From: Plantago major
Lineage: Eukaryota; Streptophyta; Magnoliopsida; Lamiales; Plantaginaceae
Assembly: GCA_026545765.1 (NCBI GenBank)
Contig: CM048844.1
Location: 66,277,035 to 66,341,034, forward strand
Length of the DNA stretch: 64,000 nucleotides
Reading direction: 5' to 3'
Under the pieces are notes generated by a model. The model saw nothing but the letters and a program-made list of their open reading frames with translations. It did no database searches and was not told the origin of the DNA. Shown here in pieces: positions 1 through 11,285 of the stretch (position 1 is its first letter; the number at the start of each line of letters is the position of its first letter). The position numbers and the translations under genes were made by a program.

Positions 1-1501
1 GGGCTATTTAAAGAATGAAGAAGTCCCAACCTTGGTCTCCCTTACCAAGCTCGGCACTTGGGGGGACTAGTATACCACCAACCATCGGACTTCTTAATCT
101 CGGAAGTTACAGACTGGAAGATCCGAAAAGAAGCTTTGCCGATCCATTTTTTGACGACGGACTTAATAAAAACGGAGATGTTACAGATTGGAGGATCCCG
201 AGTCGTCAGTGTCGGACATCTGGAAAAGAGCGACCCAAGAAAAGCTTTGATCTTGAAGAAAAATAACTTTTGTTGGGTCGTCTCTTACCAGATGACCAAA
301 ACTTGACCGACTAACATAAAGTTGTCACGGACTTTTTTAAGAACGCTAAGCCCTTGACTCTAAGAAGCGGTGTGTTCGAAAGAGAACGAAGGAAGCATGA
401 AAATAATAGGAAGCAGGATCTGAGCTGAGGGAGTATTTATAAGAAGAAGGGACCAATCAAATCGCACCACGTAAGCCCAGTGACACCGACAAAGTTGGGC
501 CTGGGCCGACCGATGGGACTTCGAATTGGATCAAAGCCGCAGGCCCAAAAGCTGGGTAACGGGCAAGAACCTCACTCGACACGGACTAATTATGAAAATT
601 TAACAACTATCTCTTACTAAGATACTTGGAAACTGGGGGGACTTATGATATGAACATATAAGTCCGTCCAACGAATTGGCCATTCTATAACGTTCCCGCT
701 CTCTTAAGTTCTTATAGGACCGTCACCAGCTGAGCAGAGTCAGACTCCCAGGACTAGAAGCCCGGAACAAGAGATATGTACTCCCCAACATAACTTACCT
801 ATGAGCCTTGCTGTTGGCGGGTCTGACCCCCACAAACTTTGCATATAAACCAGCAAGGAAAAGACCAGCACGACTTGCCCTAAAAGTGCCCGGCATAGAA
901 GTCCTGACGGAATCAGCCGACTTAACGGGCCCATCTACATGGAAGTTGCACTAACAAGCGTGTGATAAATGCGCCACCTATCTCCGAGACCACGTGTCAC
1001 ACTATCGCCACACCGACATAATTCCGGGGTGTCAGACGGCTTGTCCCCCCGAGCTTCCCCTATAAATACCTCGCATTTACTCCTCATTAAGGTACGCAAC
1101 TACTACTACAAAATCTACACTCTAGGTTTCGGGTCCGAGATAACTCGGTTCACCCGTCACCCAAGTTGATTCTTAGCCCGGACTGTCCAAGGCAGGCCGG
1201 CCCAAAAGGGTCTAACCCCTTCTTTTGTTCTTAGGATAAGTCCAAGTCAGATTGTGCCGGACTCATCCTATTGGCGGGCTCTTCCCAGAAAGACGTTCCT
1301 AAACCCACATCTTAACGGACCTTCTTGAGACGGGTATATCACTTGTGACGGACCAAAAGTCCAGAGCAATATAAAGAAAACCTAAGACATCTTGACTGGA
1401 TCCGTACTCCGGCGGACCCACATCTGGACGGGCCCTTGCCTTAATGAACTGACTAACCTCGCAACTTAAGCGGGACATTGACTATCCGGATTTATCCTAC
1501 A
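1..1501 (+). repeat. 5' LTR of element T (left end outside window)
   Basis: It matches 37,420-38,910 base for base apart from scattered substitutions and a few indels, including about 19 extra bases near 1,250-1,270 that the 3' copy lacks. It ends in CTACA, followed by a short spacer and the PBS. The true LTR start must lie upstream of base 1. Confidence 0.92.
1061..1068 (+). promoter_or_regulatory. TATA box of the T LTR promoter
   Basis: TATAAATA lies in both LTR copies (here and 38,488-38,495), about 430 bases before the LTR end. This is a usual place for the U3/R promoter. The start site is inferred 25-35 bases downstream. Confidence 0.65.
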
Positions 1502-1507
1502 TGAAAT

Positions 1508-1524
1508 TGGCGCCGTCTGTGGGA
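1508..1524 (+). other. Primer-binding site of element T
   Basis: TGGCGCCGTCTGTGGGA starts six bases after the LTR end. The first nine bases fit the 3' end of plant tRNA-Asp and the rest departs from it. This short form is common in Tat-type elements. Compare the fuller Asp match at 51,015. Confidence 0.75.
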
Positions 1525-1543
1525 ACCCCTAAGTACAAAAACC

Positions 1544-2227
1544 ATGGCACCTGCTAAGAAACGAACGAAGAAGACACATTCTACTCGCGGTAGATCAGCC
1601 GCTTCAAATGCTGAAGTCTCAGTCTCCACTCAACAACAACCACCGAACTCAGGCGGAAACCAAAGATCCGCAGGAAACAGGGTCATCCCCGAACATGATG
1701 AAGATGGGATGGAAGCATCCATGTCTGTCCCTATAGGGAACGAATCAGCTCTTCCTGTACTACAGAATCCTCCAACTATTCGCCATCCTCAAACTACGGC
1801 AGATCAAATCTTGGGAGGATGTAGCGAGGTACAAATCTTACAATTGCAGGCCGCCATACAAATGAGGACACTACCACAATATTCGTTGAGAGTGCCAAGA
1901 GCAGGAGTCTCAATCCTCCCCATCCAGAATCAAGTCCCCGAACAAGCCGCGAGTGATCATGCCAGGGAACCACCAATATCTCAAAACACAGATCATTCCG
2001 CTACCAATAGGGCAGGTAATAGGAGACCCGCAGGGGACTTAAGAAACCTATTGGATGAGAGAGCTCAACTAAACCAAGGTAGTAAGGGCGAGGCAAGAAG
2101 AGTCGAGAATGAGAATTCTCATAACTCCGCTCCATCCCAGGTCTCTACAAGAAATCATCGCCCAAGGAATAATGATAGGAGGAACATGCGTAACCAATAT
2201 AGTGAGGAGGATATAGCCCATGAGTAA
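1544..2227 (+). pseudogene. gag: T gag, N-terminal part
   Basis: The ATG lies about 20 bases after the PBS in a good context (aaaaccatggc). The product starts with a Lys/Arg-rich stretch and is then rich in Asn, Gln, Arg and Ser, a low-complexity N-terminus typical of plant gypsy gag. The frame closes at 2,227, while clear gag core begins in another frame near 2,350, so gag is broken here. No catalytic function is expected: this is the nucleocapsid precursor. Confidence 0.7.
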
Positions 2228-2349
2228 CGAGGAGATATACCTCCTCAAACCCATACGAGGATCACTATGAAAGGAGGGGGAGGAGACCAAAAAGGCGTCG
2301 TGAGAGGAGCCGCTCCCGATCAGCTAGAGGATAACATAGGCAGAGCCCC

Positions 2350-3095
2350 ATGACAGAGGCCGAAAAAATCAAGGAACAAGTCCGTATCCATGAGGCGGCC
2401 CTAGACCTTGAACGGGCAAAATTGGAATCTCTTACACAGGCCAGAGATATCATCAAGTATGGCCGAAACGTGGATCCTCTGTGCCAAGAATTCAGAATGG
2501 CAGAATTGCCATTAGGACGAACCCCCCCCCCCCCCAACCCACAACATCAAAGGAAACATATGACGGGAATTCATGTCCTGTTGATCACAGAATCCAATTC
2601 GAGGCTTCCTTAAGTGGGCATGCTGTGCCAGATCATGCGAGGGCTCAATTGTTTCCAAACACCCTCTACGAACCGACAATAAGATGGTGGAAACAACTCC
2701 GCTCAGATTCCATCATGTCATGGAAACATCTAATCACTAAATTCACCATGAGGTTTGAGAACTTCTTGGAAGCCGCCCGTCCAGTTAGCTACCTGGGAGA
2801 AATCATACAAAAGGATCATGAAAGTTTTAGGTCATTCCTAAAAAGGTTTGAGCAAGCACTGGCATTGGTAGAAAAACATTCCATCAAGGAACGAATCACG
2901 CACCTGGGGGAAAACACTAACAATGCTTCGTTCCATTACCAGCTCATCGATGCTGATATAACAATAGAACGTGAATTGACTGAGGTGATCAAAAAATTCT
3001 TGAACACGAATGAGACCCTCGACAAGATGGTGGTTAAAGCCGGTGTAAAAAAGACGAAACCCATCCTGGATAATCCTCGACTGGGAGATCTATAG
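2350..3095 (+). pseudogene. gag: T gag core (retrotransposon gag domain)
   Basis: Two overlapping frames (2,350-2,613 and 2,481-3,095) make up one gag core, with the shift at a run of C near 2,522. The second frame carries the gag-domain pattern: a WWKQL motif, then SIMSWKHL, a phenylalanine-rich helix (FTMRFENF), and SFLKRFEQA further on. Gag forms the cytoplasmic particle that packages genomic RNA. The frame stops at 3,095, before the zinc-finger region. The homopolymer may be a real mutation or a base-calling problem. Confidence 0.8.
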
Positions 3096-3212
3096 CAAGG
3101 ATCCAGAACGCAGAAGAATAATCGATGAGGAAGGATCGAGGAGAGAAGAAGGTCCCCTCGGAAGATTCATTACCACGATCTAAAGGCCCCCAAAGAACAA
3201 ATCCTCACGATC

Positions 3213-3428
3213 ATGCAAAATAATGGCGTCCCTTTCGAATGGCCCGCAAAACGTAGAGAGAACAGGTCCACCAGAAACTCAAACGAATATTACCACTTCC
3301 ATAGGCAAGTTGGACACTCAACGGGAAAATGCACCCACCTCAGACAAGAAATTCAACGATTGATTGAGTTGGGATACTTACAGGAGTACGTGATCAGAAA
3401 ACCTGATGAGGATAGTCAATGGAATTAA
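3213..3428 (+). pseudogene. gag: T gag C-terminal zinc-knuckle-like segment
   Basis: The frame holds YYHFHRQVGHSTGKC followed by a helix ending in LIELGYLQEYV. This is the arrangement seen in Tat-type gag, where a C-x-FHR-x2-GH-x4-C knuckle precedes a conserved helix. The first Cys position is Tyr here, so metal binding is probably lost. It is separated from the gag core by a frame break at 3,095. Confidence 0.7.
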
Positions 3429-3440
3429 AATTCGAATATC

Positions 3441-4217
3441 ATGGCCCACAACCAACAGGACAGAAGAGATCAACGAGGTCCTTCCCTTAGGAGAGCAAGC
3501 CCCAGGCAAGAAAGAAATGATATCAGAAGAAGAAGAACCATAAGCCCAAGGAGAACCCCTCCTCCCCCACTAGGACAATATAGCCCTAGGGAAAGAAGGA
3601 ATGACCAAATATCTCTAAGCCCTAGGAAACAAGAAAACCGGAGGACCCCTGCTCAAGGCCAAGAAGCAACCAGAATAGCATATGTGGACCACCAACCCAG
3701 ATATGTCCAAGAAAATCCGGTCATCTATGGGAGAATATGGACAATTGCTGGAGGACCCTCAGGAGGAGATAGTCGGAACGCTAGGGAAGCGACCGCCAAA
3801 TCTCTCCAAAAATCTGACAAGAAATCCGTTAACATGGTGGCACCAGGGACCAATGTCATCACTTTTGACGAATCTAAAGCCCCCCCCGACATGCCAAGGG
3901 GAAGGATGGATTCACGATCCGATGTCCCTCTAGTGATCGAAATAGACATCGCCGGGTACGAAATGACCAAGGTACTTGTGGATACAGGAGCATCTTCCAA
4001 CCTCCTCTTCATGAGCACAGTGAGAAAGATGCAATTGAGTCTGCGAGGAATTGTGCCTGTAACCACAGATCTCACAGGATTTGGCGGAAACAGAGTGAGG
4101 CCAAGAGGGATTCTCTACCTCTCCGTTTCAATAGAGAAGGAGCCATATCGAGTTACTAAGCAAGTACGTTTTGTCGTCACTGAAGTCGACTGCGACTATA
4201 ACATCATCATGGGGTGA
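3441..4217 (+). pseudogene. T aspartic protease
   Basis: After an Arg/Pro-rich linker (residues 1-90), a retropepsin domain is recognisable: VLVDTGASSNLLF holds the catalytic D-T-G triad at about residues 181-183. A Gly-rich flap (LTGFGG) and a VVTEVDCDYNIIMG segment follow, matching the second half of the fold. The frame ends at a TGA directly after that motif. The next conserved residues are in other frames, so protease is no longer fused to RT. Its role was to cleave the gag-pol polyprotein inside the particle. Confidence 0.85.
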
Positions 4218-4678
4218 CCAGCAATAAACCGATTCAAAGCCATCGTCTCAACCTTCCATCTAAAAATGAAGTTCCCAACGGAAGCAGGAATCGGGACAGT
4301 CAATGGTGATCGAAGACAAGGCTGGGAATGTTACACCTTGTCCGCCAGAAGATCTTCCCGACCCCATCGAGAAGAGGAAGAAATCAGAAGGGAAGAGGTG
4401 GAGGTACGAAGGAAGAACAATGTACGTTCATTCTGGAGAAAGCTCGCAAGCCCCGGAAAGAACAACCTATCGCACAAGGTATCAACTGGTTAAAAATGGG
4501 TGTGGACAAACAAAAAAGTTCCGTCACAATCCAGGAAGGCGAGGACAAAATTGCTGAGTACAAAGTCATCCCTGAAGAACCTTCAAAAGACTCACCCACG
4601 AAAAGTTTCCTCCACGAAAACAGATGGCCCCACATGAGGGGATCAGAGGAGTCACAATCATAGAAGGTTGCCCCGGAA
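4218..4678 (+). other. T protease-RT spacer, no intact frame
   Basis: Short overlapping frames (4,266-4,663) with high Arg/Lys/Glu content cover this gap. They resemble a degraded linker between protease and RT. No domain or clear intron boundary is seen. Confidence 0.5.
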
Positions 4679-5619
4679 ATGGATGAGGAAACCACGATCA
4701 AAATGGTGGCATTCTTGAAAAGGAACACTGATGTTTTCGCTTGGGGAACTGAGGACTTGACCGGAATAGATCCACGGATCATGGTACACAAGCTCAACGT
4801 AGACCCAAACGTGAGACCTATCTGCCAGAAAAAGAGGGACCATGGCCCTGTACAAAACAAAATTATCGCAGAGGAGATAGAATGACTCCTAAAAGCTGGA
4901 CACATAGAAGAGGTCCATTATTCGGATTGGGTATGTAATGTCGTCCTAGTGCAAAAAAGTCCGGGGAAGTGGAGAATGTGTAATGATTTCACCAGTCTCA
5001 ACCGCTTTTGCCCTAAGGATCTATATCCTCTCCCAAGTATTGATCAGCTAGTAGACTCTACCGCAGGATGTGCTCTACTAAGTTTCATGGACACCTTTCA
5101 AGTATTCTACCAAATCAAGATGGCCGAGCAGGATATAGTGAAAACCACTTTCATCACCACTGGAGGTGTGTACTACTTCAAGGACATGCCCTTCGGCCTA
5201 AGAAATGCAGGAGCAACCTACCAGCGATTGATGAACCGCATGTTCAAACAAGAACTAGGCAAATCAATGGAGGTGTATGTTGATGACATTCTAGTGAAAA
5301 GCAAGGAGACATCAGAACATATTCCCCACTTGGAAAGATGCTTTGCCATCGTTCGAAAATATGGCATGAAACTGAACCCCGAGAAGTGCACGTTTGGAAT
5401 AACAGGGGGAAATTTTTGGGTTACTTGATCACACAGCGAGGAATCGAAGCTAACACGGAAAAAATCAAGGCAATCTTGGAACTCCCTCACCCAGAGAAAC
5501 TCAGAGACGTCCAACGACTCATAGGTAAGGTCATATCCCTCAGTCGATTCATTTCTAGATCCGCCGAGAAAAATCTCCCTTTCTTCAAAATACTCAGGAA
5601 AGCAGAGGATTTTGAGTGA
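4679..5619 (+). pseudogene. T reverse transcriptase
   Basis: RT motifs run in order: a VVLVQKSPGKWRMC substrate loop, SFMDTFQVFYQIKM (first catalytic Asp), MPFGLRNAGATYQRLM, then YVDDILVK with the catalytic DD pair near 5,277-5,288, and the thumb/connection start LGYLITQRGIEANTEKIKAI. At least two lesions are visible: a TGA near 4,883 and a frame change near 5,400-5,430. TGA also follows AEDFE at 5,619. RT copied element RNA to DNA in the cytoplasmic particle. This copy cannot make a full protein. Confidence 0.92.
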
Positions 5620-6242
5620 AACCAAGAATGCAAGGAGGCCTTCAAAAATCTGAAGCTCTACCTTTCCTCTCTGCCACTACTTTCTAAGCCTGAGGAAGGA
5701 GAGCCCCTGTACATTTACTTGGCCTTGACACCTGAGGTCGTATGTTCAGTACTTGTTCGAATCCAGAATAACGAACATCTCCCAGTTTATTACCTGAGCA
5801 AAGTGCTAGGGACCGCAGAGAAAAACTTCAAGGAAATCGAGAAGTACGCCTACTGCCTGGTAGAGACCTCTCGAAAACTCAAGCCTTACTTCCGGTCCCA
5901 TAAGATGGTGGTTCTAACAAACCAACCCTTGAAGCATGTATTGGGAGATGCATCCATGTCCAGGAGACTGCCCAAATGGACGATAGAATTGGGAGATCAC
6001 ACTATCGATTATCAGGCCCCTTCCGCGAAGAAACCCAAGTTCTGGCCGATTTTCTAGCAGAATATCCATGCAAGAAAGAAACCCATAATGAAAAGGAGAA
6101 GGCCCGACTCATTTGTAGTTGTCAACCCGGAAAGAACCAGGAAATCGATCCCGTGGCTGATTGGATTCTCAATAGGAATAAAACTGGTAACTTACGACCA
6201 CCTCCACCAGGACCGTCACCCAAGACCGCCCTAAAACATTAA
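5620..6242 (+). pseudogene. T RT-linked RNase H
   Basis: The frame from about 5,719 has LPVYYLSKVLGTAEKNF, EKYAYCLVETSRKLKPYF and VVLTNQPLKHVL, the standard gypsy RNase H order downstream of RT. A frame change near 6,050 moves the C-terminal segment (VLADFLAEYP) into the frame ending at 6,242. The start of the domain, where the first catalytic Asp normally sits, appears changed (IYLALTPEVV). RNase H removes RNA from the RNA:DNA hybrid. Confidence 0.82.
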
Positions 6243-6311
6243 CCGACCCAACAAGCTCAATTTATCCCTAAAGAGCTTGGTCCGGAAGAAGAAGACATCT
6301 GGGAACTTTAT

Positions 6312-6700
6312 GTGGATGGGTCATCAGCTTCTCACGCTGGGGGAATGGGAGTCTTACTCATTAGCCCAAAAAGAGCGCAAATGGAGTATGCCATAAGACT
6401 AACCTTCAAAGTCACAAACAATGAAGCAGAGTACGAAGCCATAATAGCAGGCATGAGAATGGCTAAGTCTGTTATGGTGAAGAAACTCCGTGCTTATTCT
6501 TCACATTGTCCAAAATTTGCGGAACCCAGAACACGATAGCTGATGGGTTATCCAAGTGGGCTACCGCATCAGGGGCCATCGACACCCGATCCGTGGTTCT
6601 CATGATAGCAAACGAGTCAGCAATTTCTGCCTTGGCAAAAATTGCTCTCATTGGAGTACTCGATGGGGCTGGCACTTGGATGGAAGATGTGGTACGGTAA
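6312..6700 (+). pseudogene. T second (archaeal-type) RNase H, internally deleted
   Basis: LYVDGSSASHAGGMGVLL begins a second, separate RNase H with the catalytic Asp of the YVDG motif and a downstream NNEAEYEAIIAGM helix carrying the catalytic Glu. After KKLRAYS the frame jumps to sequence matching the far C-terminus (NTIADGLSKWATASG in the 6,506 frame), so the middle of the domain has been deleted. A second RNase H between RNase H and integrase is a known signature of Tat-lineage elements. Confidence 0.82.
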
Positions 6701-6787
6701 TTGCATGACAACATACTACCAAGTAGCCACATAGAGGCAAGACGAGTTCAAAGAAGGGCCCAACGCTAATTCTTATCCAAAGATGAT

Positions 6788-7899
6788 TTGTACCAAAAAT
6801 CCTATGATGGAACCCACCTGAGATGTTTGGGACCATCCAAAGCTGACATGGTAATGAAAGAAATTCATCTGGGGAGCTGCGGTAATCACTCGGGTGGAAG
6901 AGCCCTGGCCCTGAAAATTTTGAGAAATGGGTACTACTGGCCCGGAATGCAAAAGGAGCCCAGCAGATTCTCTAGATCCTATGCTGAATGCCAAAAATTC
7001 GCGCGCATTCCACACCGGCCATTAATTCCTATGATTCCCTCAACAATCCCGTGCCCTTTTTATCAATGGGGCATTGACATAGTTGGACCTCTCCCCATAG
7101 GTGCGGGAGGAAAGAAGTTCCTAATTGTGGCAGTGGAATACTTCTCCAAATGGGTAGAAGCCGAGGCCACTGCTTCCATTTCAGAGAAGCGTATGATGGA
7201 ATTTTTTTGGAAGTTGTCATGTCAGTTTGGCTTACCAAGTATCTTATTCGCTGACGACGGACGTCAATTCTCTGGACGTAAGCTAAAAGATTGGTGTGAA
7301 GAAATGGGAATCGAACAATGCTTCACCTCGTCAGCTACCCGCAAGCCAATTGACAAACAGAGGTCACCAATTGCACCATAGTCGATAACCTTCAAAAACG
7401 ACTTGGAGATGCAAGGGGAAGTTGGGTTGATGAATTAGAAGGAGTCCTTTGGGCATACCGGACTACTGCAAGGACTGCTACTCAAGAAACCCCATTTTGC
7501 ATGGTGTATGGATCTGAGGCAGTAATCCCTGCAGAGATTGCCATCAACACTGACAGAATCCAAGGATACAAGCCGTCTGATAATCACACCAAAAGGATCT
7601 ATGACTTAGATATGTTGGAAACCAAAAGAAGCACAGCTCTAGCCCGGACCTTGGGATATCAAGCCACCATGGCAAGGGCATACAACAAACATGTCAAAGG
7701 CAGGGACCTGCAAATGGGAGACCTGGTATTGTGCAAGAAGGAGATTCTAAAGCCAATTGGTAAACTTGAACCAAACTGGGAGGGTCCCTACAAAGTAATC
7801 AGCTCCAGCATCAATGGAAGCCATGGTTTAGAAACCATGAGTGGGAACCCCCTCAAACGTACTTGGAATGCAAGGAACCTTCAAAAGTTTTACCCTTGA
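6788..7899 (+). pseudogene. T integrase
   Basis: The zinc domain is degenerate (HLGSCGNHSGGR; then YAECQKFARIPH with one of two Cys). The DDE core follows: WGIDIVGPLP with the first Asp, then FADDGRQFSG, where the usual Asn of D-N-G is Asp, near 7,250. The first frame ends at 7,380. The catalytic-Glu segment is in another frame and has a TGA within it (near 7,350). The C-terminal domain is open from 7,501 to 7,899 (MVYGSEAVIPAEI, KPIGKLEPNWEGPYKV). No chromodomain follows, as expected for the Tat lineage. Confidence 0.9.
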
Positions 7900-9100
7900 A
7901 GCAATCTGTTATAAGCTAGATGGTGGCGTAAATCATTCGTAATGAACTTCTACCAGTTTGTTAAAATTTGGTTTAGCTTTTGAAGAAACACTATAAGCGA
8001 GACTCACAGAGTCCGGTAACTCACTCAAAAGTGTCTAGGACTTAAAAGTCCGACACTACGTCTCTTCAAGCCAAAGCCATGAAGGAAGGAAGGACCGAGA
8101 CTCATAGAGTCCGGTAACTCACTCAAAAGTATCTAGGACTTAAAAGTCCGACACTACGTCTCTTCAAGCAAAAGCCTTGAAGGAAAGAAGGACCGTGACT
8201 CACAGAGTCTGTTAACTCACTCAAAAGTATCTAGGCCTTAAAAGTCCGACACTACGTCTCTTCAAGCCAAAACCTTGAAGGAAAGAAGGACCGAGACTAA
8301 CAGAGTCCGGTAACTCACTCAAAAGTGTCTAGGACTTAAAACTCCGACACTACGTCTCTTCAAACCAAAGCCTTGAAGGAAAGAAGGACCGAGACTCATA
8401 GAGTCCGGTAACTCACTCAAAAGTGTCTAGGTCTTAAAAGGCCAACACTACGTCTCTTCAAGCTAAAGCCTTGAAGGAAAGAAGGACCGAGACTCACAGA
8501 GTCTGGTAATTCACTCAAAAGTGTCTAGGACTTAAAAAGCCGACACTACGTCTCTTCAAGCCAAAGCCTTGAAGGAAAGAAGGACCGAGACTCACAGAGT
8601 CCGGTAACTCACTCAAAAGTGTCTAAGACTTAAAAGTCCGACACGACGTCTCTTCAAACCAAAGCCTTGAAGGAAAGAGGGACCGAGACTCACAGATTCC
8701 GGTAACTCACTCAAAAGTGTCTAGGACTTAAATGACTGAAACTACGTCTCTTCAAGCTAAAGCCTTGAAGAAAAGAAGGACCGAGACTTATAGAGTCCGG
8801 TAACTCACTCAAAAGTGTCTAGGACTTAAAAGTCCGACACTATGTCTCTTCAAGCCAAAGCCTTGAAGGAAAGAATGACCAAGACTCACAGAGTCCGGTA
8901 ACTCACTTACAAGTTTCTAGGACTTAAATGTCCGACACTATGTCTCTTCAAGCCAAAGCCATAAAGGAAAAAAGGACCGAGACTCACAGAGTCCGGCACC
9001 TCGCTCAATGTGTCTCGGACTTAAACATCCGACACTCCGTCACTTCAAGCTAAAGCCTTGAAGGAAAGAAGGCCCGAGACTCACAGAGTCCGGCCCCATC
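7900..9100 (+). repeat. 98-bp tandem repeat array in the T 3' region
   Basis: Unit starts (GACTCACAGAGTCCGG or close variants) fall at 8,001, 8,099, 8,197, 8,295, 8,393, 8,491, 8,589, 8,687, 8,785, 8,883, 8,981 and 9,078. That is eleven whole units, all but the last exactly 98 bp. Each unit contains inverted short words (GGACTTAAAAGTCCGACAC). Bases 7,900-8,000 are a lead-in. Tandem repeats between pol and the 3' LTR are a known feature of Tat/Ogre elements and can seed satellites. Confidence 0.95.
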
Positions 9101-9406
9101 ACAGGAAATATATATTAACAAGCATTAAAGAGATCCGATTTAAAAGTACTTGGCAAAAGAAAATACTCAGGAAACTGGTTGAAAAGGAAATTCATTGATT
9201 CATCAAATGGCCCGGTCATTCCAAGATCTACAAAAATACATCTCCTAGCAGACTAAGAGGATCTAGGAATGACCGACGTTACAACACTTTACGAAAAGTA
9301 GGCTAAAATCAAGGGTCCTCCACAGGCCGGAGGAATAACCCAGAAACACAAAAAGGACCGCCTACAAGTGTTTGACCAAAAAAAAAAAAAAAAACGGCCT
9401 CGCTAC
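9101..9406. other. Spacer between tandem array and antisense gene
   Basis: No coding frame of note. It includes a run of 16-17 A near 9,378 and is probably the 3' untranslated/terminator region of the antisense gene on the minus strand. Confidence 0.45.
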
Positions 9407-10200
9407 CTAAGTTCCCGGGGTGGGAGGGTTTTCTCGGTCATCAGGTTTCTCCTGACCGGAAGGATTTCCCCCGGCAGTATTCCCATCTTGAGTTGCGGGG
9501 GGAGGGACAGGCTTCTCAACCCTTCTCCAAAAATGCCTGGTGATCGTCTTTCCACCTTCGATCTCCACCTCGGCCTCAACTTGCTTATGATCCGTGATGG
9601 GACCGGGAAGATCGAGGAACCTTGCATTATTCCCTCTAAAATTCCTATGGCCAAGGATCCCGGCCTCCATCACTTCAGGTAGCCAAGCTGGATAGAAAGG
9701 AGTCGGAGTATTCTCTAAATCCAAATATGAGGCCACCACGGGCCAAAACTCATCCTCACTCATCTCCTCAACGACAACTCCGGCATGATTGGCTTGGATA
9801 TCCAACCGCTCATCCCTCACTTCGATGCCGTCCTCCGCCAGACACAAAGCTTGGAGTTGGCCAAGGCAGTCAAAAAAGGCATCCGTCCTAGTAGATCCGG
9901 CATCCATCCGGGTCAAGAAATAGTAGGCGTCAGACTTCAAAAATTCTCGACGGCCTCCACCCTTGTTGTCTTGGATTTCACCACCAAGGCTTCTGCCAGT
10001 CTAGTACGGGACCGGAAATGGACCTCAAGCCCCTTTTCGGCCCTAGTGTGGGCATCCTTCTCAGACTCGAGAGTCCTTTCAAGTATAGACTTCTCGGTCT
10101 TTAGCCTCTTGACCTCGGCCTCGGCTTCATCCATCAATTTGTTGTACATAGCGGAGCCGCCATCCTCCATTTCCTTGAAGGCCACAGCATGGGCCGAAAC

Positions 10201-10272
10201 CTGAAAAAGATATAAGTCAGCTGCCCTGCGCTTAATAAATGAGAAACCTAACACAATGAAGACAAAACTCAC
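10201..10272 (-). other. Intron in the T antisense gene
   Basis: The minus strand reads ACACG|GTGAGTTTTG at the donor and CTTTTTCAG|GTTTCG at the acceptor. It is 72 bp and in frame, so the ORF also reads through it. Splicing joins HLDT to VSAHAVAFKEM, a smoother helix than the unspliced hydrophobic insert. Confidence 0.65.
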
Positions 10273-10799
10273 CGTGTCGAGATGAGCCCGAAGCACGTTA
10301 GTAACGGCCTCCAGACTCTCGGCCAGTTCTGCACGGGAAAGAGACCGCAAGGTAGCATGATCCACTGACTTTACAAGGCTAGAGCCGCCGGTCTTTTGCC
10401 TCTTTGAGGACTCCTCGGTATCCCTCCCCCTCCTCTTATTGGCGGCCCTGGTACTGTCCGCCATCAACTTGGTACCTTGAGCCTGCACCTGACTATGTGT
10501 TAGAGGGACCAGGGAAGTCACATGGACCCTCGAACCATCAATGGTGGTCGAGTACCCATGGCAACGAGACTTGATGTTCAAATTATGGCCAATTACCTGT
10601 TCAGCTTGTCGGACAAAGCAGGATCCGGACCCACTCCGAGGGTTGGTGATGTTGGCATGATTCACATCGGGCAACTTTTGGGGCCCAGGCTTGTATTGGG
10701 ACTTCTTGGTAGTCCCTTGCCTCAGCTTCTCCAGCTCGGCGGCCTTCTCCTTATTTCTCATTTCCAAGATCCTCTTGGCAGATGACATTATCCAGTATT

Positions 10800-10873
10800 C
10801 TGCATAAAAAAAAAAACTTATAAGGAGTCCGAGAATCAAAGACTTAGAAATTAACAGCAAATGCAAGGCTTAC
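10800..10873 (-). other. Intron in the T antisense gene
   Basis: Donor GTAAGCC at 10,873 and acceptor TTTATGCAG at 10,800 (minus strand). The 74-bp segment breaks the frame between the WWPKYF exon and the coiled-coil exon. Removing it joins NNNDL to QYWIMSSAKR in frame. Confidence 0.65.
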
Positions 10874-11280
10874 GTAAGTCATTATTATTATTGCAAAAAA
10901 CAGGGGTAGGAGTTAGTTTGGCTATCCACATATGTGGTTGAACCGCCAAACCATAAGGGTAAAACAGTGTCGGCTCCCACCCATCTATGCCCAGTACGGC
11001 GGCCTTTTCGTACTTGAGACCTGGATCAGTATCATGATGGAGACTGGTCGAGCCCCGGGTGCCAATCTGGGGAACCACCTTCTCCATCACAATCTCTTCT
11101 TCCCTGGTCTCGATACGAAGAATCCTCTCCTCCATGAATTCTAACGGGCGCAGCGATTTCATCCACACCGGGAGTTTCTTCAGCGCCAAAGCTTGAAACT
11201 TATCCCTCCGGAAGTTCAGAGGGAGGTTCCAGTCGCCGAACAGATGTTTTACATAGAAATATTTAGGCCACCATCTGTAC

Positions 11281-11285
11281 CCATG
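11281..11285. repeat. Target-site duplication of element A, left copy (CCATG)
   Basis: CCATG lies directly left of the A LTR end TGTTGG. The right copy is at 35,575-35,579, directly after the other LTR end (CCTAACA). Merging the two copies restores the reading frame of the T antisense gene. Confidence 0.93.

Larger units (their letters stand above)
9407..11285 (-). pseudogene. T antisense gene, 3' half (Transposase_28-like extra ORF)
   Basis: On the minus strand, opposite to gag-pol, three consecutive frames (11,306-10,851; 10,866-9,937; 9,940-9,407) form one gene. The first opens with YRWWPKYFYVKHLFGDWNLP, continuing directly from the half at 35,575-36,907. The middle holds a Lys/Glu coiled-coil (SAKRILEMRNKEKAAELEKL), a Lys/Arg nuclear-signal-like cluster and a second coiled coil (MDEAEAEVKRLKTEKSILER). 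The last is a small folded tail ending in a Pro-rich stretch. Two GT-AG introns are visible (10,800-10,873; 10,201-10,272). A one-base shift near 9,937 separates the last two frames. Function is unknown; antisense extra ORFs of this type are known in Tat-lineage elements. I see no signal peptide or membrane helix. Confidence 0.8.

Noticed and set aside
1508..1524. tRNA genes at the PBS sites (1,508; 33,923; 48,903; 51,015)
   Set aside because: Only the 11-18 bases complementary to tRNA 3' ends are present; there is no cloverleaf.
8001..9090. Regular repeats that could suggest a CRISPR-like array
   Set aside because: The units are contiguous and nearly identical over the full 98 bp, with no variable spacers; this is a tandem array in a plant retroelement.
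9368..10204. Plus-strand frames opposite the T antisense gene
   Set aside because: They are shadows. The minus strand has the domain, the introns and continuity across the A insertion.
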